Assembly (NCBI GenBank): GCA_001661245.1
Contig: KV454018.1
Span: 662,596-726,595, forward strand
Length of the DNA stretch: 64,000 nt
Direction: 5' to 3'
Origin: Pachysolen tannophilus NRRL Y-2460
Taxonomy: Eukaryota; Ascomycota; Pichiomycetes; Alaninales; Pachysolenaceae
Of the stretch, positions 59,401 through 64,000 are shown piece by piece. The notes under the pieces are model-generated. The model had not been told where the DNA came from. It did not search any database and worked only from the letters and a program-made list of their open reading frames with translations. The position numbers were made by a program, and so were the translations under genes. Within the stretch, counting starts at the first letter, position 1. Every line of letters begins with the position of its first letter.

Positions 59401-61252
59401 CTAGCTCATCGCTTGTTAAAAATGCTGAAATTCTTCTCAATGCCACCGAGGTTTCTATCAAAGCTGTGACCACATTTGGAACATCGAAAAATGGTTCTGA
59501 TATCAAATTAAATAAAGACAAAGCTGGAAATACAAGATCTGGAGTTAATGGATTACTTGAAGTAAACGCAAATGCAGAAAAAATTGCACATGAAATGAAA
59601 AATGGAATAGACGACCAAATAAAATGAACCAAACCGCTATATGCCCCTATTTTTTCCATAATCTTTAGTTCTTTATTATTTCTTATATCTTCCAAATTCA
59701 GAAGCATTGGATTCTCCCAAGAATATAGCTTAATACTTTTGATAGACGTCAATATCTCATTTGTTGCCTTAGTTCTAGCATCCTTGTAGGTCATCTGGAG
59801 CTTATACAAATCTTTCAAAGTTCTTACTAAGAAAGTATTCACAGGAATAACTATCAAGATAATAATAACAGAGCTGAATATGGATTTCCCTAATAACAGG
59901 TACAAAGAAATCAAAGCTAAAAATAATTTTGTTGGAGCTGAAACTAATGTTTGAAATTGCATAAACAATTCTTGGAGTCTAGTGACATCGACAGAGACTA
60001 AGTTTACAATATCTCCAGTGTTATTTTTCTTCTGAGATTCAGTAGATAGCCTTAAAGCTTTTTGATAGACTAGAGACATTAAACCAGACTTAGCACGTAA
60101 TCCAGCTTCAAAAGTCAACAATGCAAAATAGTTGAAAACTATAATTTTCAACATCGAAATAACAAACATAAGTAATGAGATACCAAGCCCAAGAACTACT
60201 GGTCTTTGATGACCAGGTACAAAAAATGAAATTAAAAGACCTAAGAACTGTGGTTGAATAACAGATAAGGCCCCATCAACAAAATTAAGAAATAAAGAGA
60301 TGATTAAAATTTTGAAAACAGTTTTAAACACTGCCATAGATAAGGAAGGGTTAATGGGGTTTTTCCTTAATTCATGTTCCCAGTTTTCGGATAATTTAGC
60401 CACTGCCTCGTCTGTGTATTGAAACCCTATAGGATAAGGTATATCTTCCTCTGTAATACCTTCTTCTGTAGTTGCTTTAACCATAAACTTGTTTAAGTAC
60501 GAGAATGTAATTTCTGATATTATATTTGGAACTTCTAAATTAAGTTCACTTACTCTATAATAATGTATCAATTGCCTAGAAGGTGACCAACGAGCATATT
60601 CCATATAGAGTATGAATATGGAATTTATCAACAGTAAAAACTCAATTCCAGTCATCAATTTAGAATTTCCAACAAGTTTGTGATCAGAGAAAATTTGTTG
60701 GATCATCACCACACAATTTAAAAAAATATGTAAAGGCCAATATAATAACAAACTAGCACTTGCTGTAACTCTACTAACAACTTCAACAGAATGTAAAGGT
60801 AAAAAAACGAAAAGTATTGTTAAAAAAGTTATCCCATAACCTATACTTTTAGTATCTGTGAATGACAAATTTTGGTCTCCATGATGTAAATGAGACGTTA
60901 TTATAAAGTATAATAGGCCTTGTAAAAAGACTGAAAACATCCTTATCCAATGATACCCTCCTGTATTCCTCAACCCTAACCCTCCAAAATTATTCTTATA
61001 GAACAAAGATTGAATTAATTGGAAAACCCCTAACGATGCAAAAGAAAGCGACAAGATGGTAAATAGCAGAGATATAAAACAAGGACTAAGTGCATTACTG
61101 TCTTGTGAAACCAAAGGATACCATGATCCACATGAATTGTTCCAATTCATATCCGAATGAATGTTGACCCCAGCAACATGAATATCTCTACTTTGAATAA
61201 AGAAATATTGATGATTCTCAATATTAGATTTCGCATACTCTCCAATGCTCAT
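56423..61252 (-). CDS. ABCC-type vacuolar transporter (YCF1/BPT1 family)
   Basis: A full-length 1609-residue ABCC transporter. Yeast relatives Ycf1 and Bpt1 pump glutathione conjugates, cadmium-glutathione and bilirubin into the vacuole. An N-terminal TMD0 of about five helices precedes TMD1, NBD1, an acidic linker with phosphorylation-like RRASMDS, TMD2 and NBD2. Walker A is GKVGSGKSS in NBD1 (about 688-696) and GRTGAGKST in NBD2 (about 1384-1392). Signatures are LSGGQKAR and LSVGQRQL; Walker B is VYLLDDVLSAVD (the usual degenerate NBD1 site of ABCC) and LLILDEATAAVD. The open frame extends 24 codons further to a TTG; ATG 61252 is chosen. It has a tandem paralogue 814 bases upstream. Confidence 0.93.
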   Translation of the reverse strand: MSIGEYAKSNIENHQYFFIQSRDIHVAGVNIHSDMNWNNSCGSWYPLVSQDSNALSPCFISLLFTILSLSFASLGVFQLIQSLFYKNNFGGLGLRNTGGYHWIRMFSVFLQGLLYFIITSHLHHGDQNLSFTDTKSIGYGITFLTILFVFLPLHSVEVVSRVTASASLLLYWPLHIFLNCVVMIQQIFSDHKLVGNSKLMTGIEFLLLINSIFILYMEYARWSPSRQLIHYYRVSELNLEVPNIISEITFSYLNKFMVKATTEEGITEEDIPYPIGFQYTDEAVAKLSENWEHELRKNPINPSLSMAVFKTVFKILIISLFLNFVDGALSVIQPQFLGLLISFFVPGHQRPVVLGLGISLLMFVISMLKIIVFNYFALLTFEAGLRAKSGLMSLVYQKALRLSTESQKKNNTGDIVNLVSVDVTRLQELFMQFQTLVSAPTKLFLALISLYLLLGKSIFSSVIIILIVIPVNTFLVRTLKDLYKLQMTYKDARTKATNEILTSIKSIKLYSWENPMLLNLEDIRNNKELKIMEKIGAYSGLVHFIWSSIPFFISCAIFSAFAFTSSNPLTPDLVFPALSLFNLISEPFFDVPNVVTALIETSVALRRISAFLTSDELDPELFKPLPKVHHLGEVSVKVSNATFLWSKPFVDGHGYYYDNDESELSSPKAALTGINFTARKGELSCIVGKVGSGKSSFIQALLGKLVYVPANNTRPVEVKVLGSVAYCSQVPWVMNASVKANILFGTKYEPDFYQRTIESCQLLDDLKTLPDGDATIVGEKGISLSGGQKARISLARTVYARADVYLLDDVLSAVDAHVGQNIVDQLFSGTGLLSSKTIILATNSISVLKHAKSIVLLSDGKIVESGSYDQVMSNKSALYTLITDFSRDDSQDHDLEETLNEVVESDSETKLSATTTVQDATGEADDENLKKEDDEFEDVVKEIELYNGPEYDRSGSSVPILLEEIPLTVTLSHQSLRRASMDSYQRNPLESNTNQSRRSAQEVEKMQKGKVQWSVYMSYAKSCGYFGVNLLIFLTFLTTSLSVASSFWLKIWSESNVANGFNDNVFKFVGIYALLGMSSDFTLFIRALVLWLLCCIRASKILHDNMARAVMRSPMSFFETTPIGRIMNRFSNDINKIDEMLPRMFSGVFGASVRTLFMGLVIIYSMPIFIIIMIFLSICYLYYQKYYLETSRQLKRIASITLSPIFAHLQESLNGCDTIRAYRQVERFNFMNSANIDINMRATYTFRTTNRWLASRLQLIGSIVIFAASVLSLLTIGTNKPLSSGLVGLVMSYALQITDSLNWLVKSIVDVESNIVCVERVLEYSKLKSEALPIVEGHRPPPFWPSQGRVKFNHYSTKYRANLDPVLNDINLDIKSKEKIGIVGRTGAGKSTLTMAIFRLIEATEGNIEIDDIDISEIGLYDLRHKLSIIPQDSQALEGTIRQNLDPFGQYPEEELWRVLELSHLKDHVLSMAQDSIEKDYEVLESALDVKVSEGGGNLSVGQRQLMCLARALLNPSKLLILDEATAAVDVQTDKILQQTIRSEFKDKTILTIAHRLETVLDSDRVIVLEKGRVAEFDTPANLLANKDSIFHNLCKQGGYLEESSSSKS

Positions 61253-62066
61253 TATCGATCCTCCAAACCGAAAATTGAATAATTGAAAATATGAAAAATT
61301 TGAAAAATCAATAATACCAACCAACTTCTCTCTTTATCTATATATATAAATATACATAGATAAAAGTAAAAGCAGGAAAACCAATTACACAACAACCACT
61401 AGTATTACTTTTACTTTATCTAAATCACTAATATGCTCCTGATAACATTTGATCTTTCCAAAAACGAAAATATATATAGTTGCAAGTAATAAGTAGTAGT
61501 TGTATCTTTTGAATATTATCTATCACTTGCTGTTGCCAGCCTGCTTAGTTTACGGCTCCCTGTAGCTTCATTTCCTGACAACTTGCATATAAGATGCATA
61601 ACCATACATGAAGTATTAATTAATTTCTTCAAGTTCCCGTTCAAATAAGTTTAGATTTGAGCGATATGCCACAGGATTGGAGTGTTAGTTAGAGTTATAG
61701 TTAGTTAGTTGGTGTGTTCTTTTGGAAATTTTGCTTAGCAGCTATTCACCAATTTATATTTTGAAGAAACTCCGGTGAAAATTTTGACTGCAAAAGTACG
61801 TTCTTGGTTATCTCCGGTTCTCTTTGATTTTCCAAATTGATCGACTATATAATGGGAAGAAAGACGACTGATTCAAGTTGATACTTCAAAAGGTATTATA
61901 ATAATAATATTTACGTTCAAAAAATTTTCTTAATATTAGTTTATAGTATCTGTAGTGCTACGGTGTATGGGAAAGTTGGAATGACCCATTGCATATCAAA
62001 AATATGTATTTACATGCGAACGAATAAATAATAATAATAAATGGAAAAAAAAAACATTATATAGGG
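61253..62066. other. Intergenic region between the tandem ABC transporters
   Basis: No gene is seen. It must hold the promoter of the left transporter and the 3' end of the right one. CTCCGGT occurs at 61770-61776 and 61812-61818, and TTAGTTAG repeats lie near 61687-61710. I see no clear Yap1 or Pdr1/3 site. Confidence 0.5.
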
Positions 62067-64000
62067 CTAAATGTCAGTTGTACTTGTAGTAGAGACGTTT
62101 TGGACTTTATCGGTGTTACCGTGCTTGAGGTAGCCTCCCTGGTTACACAAGCTGTAAAAAATGCTATCTTTATTGGCTAATAGGTTTGTTGGTGTATCGA
62201 ACTCTGCAACATGTCCTTTTTCCAAAACTACTACTCTGTCGCTATCCAAGACGGTTTCCAATCTATGTGCAATGGTTAATATTGTTTTATCTTTGAATTC
62301 ACTTCTAATAGTTTGTTGAAGAATCTTGTCTGTTTGTACATCAACAGCAGCGGTAGCTTCATCCAATATTAATACTTTGGAAGGGTTCAATAATGCTCTT
62401 GCAAGACACATCAATTGTCTTTGTCCTACGGACAAGTTACCACCACCTTCGGAGATTTTAACTTCCAAAGCTGAATCCAATATTTCTTCGCCTTTCCCCT
62501 TGCTTTCCTCAGCCATTGATAAGACATGGGTTTTCAAATGTGATAGTTCTAAAACTCTCCATAATTCTTCATCAGAATGTTGTCCAAGTGGATCCAAGTT
62601 TTGTCTCATGGTGCCTTCTATGGCTTGAGAATCTTGAGGAATAATACTCAACTTATGTCTCAAGTCATAAAGGCCAATCTCACTTGTGTTGATGTTATCA
62701 ATTTCAATATGACCTTCTGTGGCTTCAATTAATCTGAAAATAGCCATTGCTAAAGTCGATTTACCAGCACCTGTTCTTCCTACAATACCAATTTTTTCGC
62801 TCGGTTGAATATCCAAATTGATATCATTTAAAACAGGATCCAAATTGGCTCTGTATTTAGTGGAATAATGATCAAATTTAACGCGTCCTTCAGATGGCCA
62901 GTATGCTGGTGGCCTATGATTCTCAATAATTTCTGAAGCTTCAGATTTTAATTTGGAGTATTCCAAAATTCTTTCGACACAAACAATATTGGATTCAACA
63001 TCAACAGTACTTCTAACAACCCAATTCAAAGAGTCTGTAACTTGCAAAGCATAACTCATTAGTAAACCAACCATACCTGAAGTTAAAGGAGTAGACGTTG
63101 TAAGTGTATAAAGAGCTAACAAAGATGCGGAAAAAATAATCAATGATCCAATAAATTGTAATCTAGCAGCTAACCATCTATTGGAAGATCGAAGAGTATG
63201 CATAGCTCTCATATTAAAATCAATATTGGCGCTATTCAAGAAATTAAATCTGTCTTCTTGTCTATATGCTCTTATGGTATCAGATCCGTTTAAACTTTCT
63301 TGAAGATGTGCAAAAATAGGACTCACTGTGATACTAGATATCCTCTTTAATTGTCTTGAAGTTGCAACATAAAACCTTTGGTAATAAATGTACCATAATG
63401 ACAAAGCAACCATAACAAGAAGGAAAACAGGCATTGAATAAGCAATGACACCAACTGTGAAAATGGTTCTGACACATGATCCAAAGAAACCTGAAAAAGT
63501 TCTAGGTAACATTTCGTCTACTTTATTAACATCATTTGAAAATCTGTTCATAATCCGACCAATTGGAGTTGTTTCAAAAAAAGACATAGGAGCTCTTAAA
63601 ACAGACTTTGCCATGTTATCATGAAGTAACCTCGAACCCCTTATAGAACATAAAAAGAACATGACAGCTGTTCTCAGAAGAATACAAATATCAGAAGCAA
63701 TACCTAATCCAGCATATATGGCAACAAACATAAGGACAGACTTGTTGGACCCACTCATGGCATTCTTCTCTGCCCAGTATTTCAACCAATAATTATCTGC
63801 CACAGATAATGCAGTCGTCAAGACAATCAAGGTTAAAAATAAACACACACCAAAATAACCACAGGATTTTGCATAAGTAACATAAATAGACCATTGAACT
63901 TTTCCCTTTTCAGCTTTTTCAGCTTCTTGAGCAGTTCTTTTATTAGAAGTTTCATTCAAATCAATCAATGGCTTTTTCTTATATGAAGCCATACTTGATC
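62067..64000 (-). CDS. Second ABCC-type transporter, C-terminal half, cut by the window edge
   Basis: About 644 residues of a paralogue of the transporter at 56423-61252; the gene runs past the right edge. The first internal Met (63992) is not the real start, because the frame stays open to the edge and SSMASYKKKP aligns with the RRASMDSYQRNP linker of the neighbour. It shows TMD2 and a complete NBD2: Walker A GRTGAGKST, Q-loop IIPQDSQ, signature LSVGQRQL, Walker B VLILDEATAAVD and the H-loop IAHRLETV. The tail differs from the neighbour (KHGNTDKVQNVSTTSTTDI). Stretches of 55-74 bases are identical to the neighbour even at silent sites. Confidence 0.93.
   Translation of the reverse strand, partial: SSMASYKKKPLIDLNETSNKRTAQEAEKAEKGKVQWSIYVTYAKSCGYFGVCLFLTLIVLTTALSVADNYWLKYWAEKNAMSGSNKSVLMFVAIYAGLGIASDICILLRTAVMFFLCSIRGSRLLHDNMAKSVLRAPMSFFETTPIGRIMNRFSNDVNKVDEMLPRTFSGFFGSCVRTIFTVGVIAYSMPVFLLVMVALSLWYIYYQRFYVATSRQLKRISSITVSPIFAHLQESLNGSDTIRAYRQEDRFNFLNSANIDFNMRAMHTLRSSNRWLAARLQFIGSLIIFSASLLALYTLTTSTPLTSGMVGLLMSYALQVTDSLNWVVRSTVDVESNIVCVERILEYSKLKSEASEIIENHRPPAYWPSEGRVKFDHYSTKYRANLDPVLNDINLDIQPSEKIGIVGRTGAGKSTLAMAIFRLIEATEGHIEIDNINTSEIGLYDLRHKLSIIPQDSQAIEGTMRQNLDPLGQHSDEELWRVLELSHLKTHVLSMAEESKGKGEEILDSALEVKISEGGGNLSVGQRQLMCLARALLNPSKVLILDEATAAVDVQTDKILQQTIRSEFKDKTILTIAHRLETVLDSDRVVVLEKGHVAEFDTPTNLLANKDSIFYSLCNQGGYLKHGNTDKVQNVSTTSTTDI

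Overview
The window is nuclear DNA of a budding yeast (Saccharomycotina). It is AT-rich, gene-dense and carries about 33 protein genes, nearly all with clear Saccharomyces orthologues. Introns have yeast-type signals (GTAAGT or GTATGT donors, TACTAAC-like branch points) and mostly sit close to the start codon. Several traits place it outside the Saccharomyces lineage. It keeps IND1, a complex I assembly factor, and SF3B6/p14, a spliceosome protein that S. cerevisiae lacks. It has a TPP riboswitch inside a THI4 intron. CTG codons fall at conserved leucines (for example in AMS1 and MSS1), so the CUG-Ser code is unlikely. I cannot name the species. I found no tRNA, rRNA, CRISPR array, transposon or virus-like element.

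Left part (1-18.7 kb, all plus strand): ATG11, PBI2 and AMS1 lie in a row. They are a selective-autophagy adaptor, a vacuolar protease inhibitor and the alpha-mannosidase that is a cargo of the same pathway. THI4 follows, then SF3B6, ORC3 and a MED5/NUT1-like Mediator subunit.

Middle part (18.7-36 kb, mixed strands): CDC43, a Q/N-rich protein of unknown function, PEX14, LYS5, HEM25, a FLO8-like regulator, VPS25, a CENP-H/Mcm16-like kinetochore protein, a mitoribosomal protein (RSM26-like), AIM25, PRE7, ERD2, a PDI-like protein and a small unrecognised membrane protein.

Right part (36-64 kb): SOD1, TIM44, ULP2, an EMC7/SOP4-like protein, SLY41, a ferric reductase, an unrecognised GPI-anchored repeat protein, IND1 and MSS1 from a shared promoter, a small coiled-coil protein, and two tandem ABCC transporters (YCF1/BPT1 type). 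The second transporter runs off the right end.

The most striking feature is at THI4. A 336-base intron splits the start codon itself (AT|G) and contains a full TPP aptamer. Splicing is therefore needed to create the Thi4 start codon. If the intron is kept, the same ATG opens a 6-codon dead-end frame. This suggests thiamine control of THI4 at the level of splicing. The bases around the 5' splice site can also pair with the 3' strand of aptamer helix P1.
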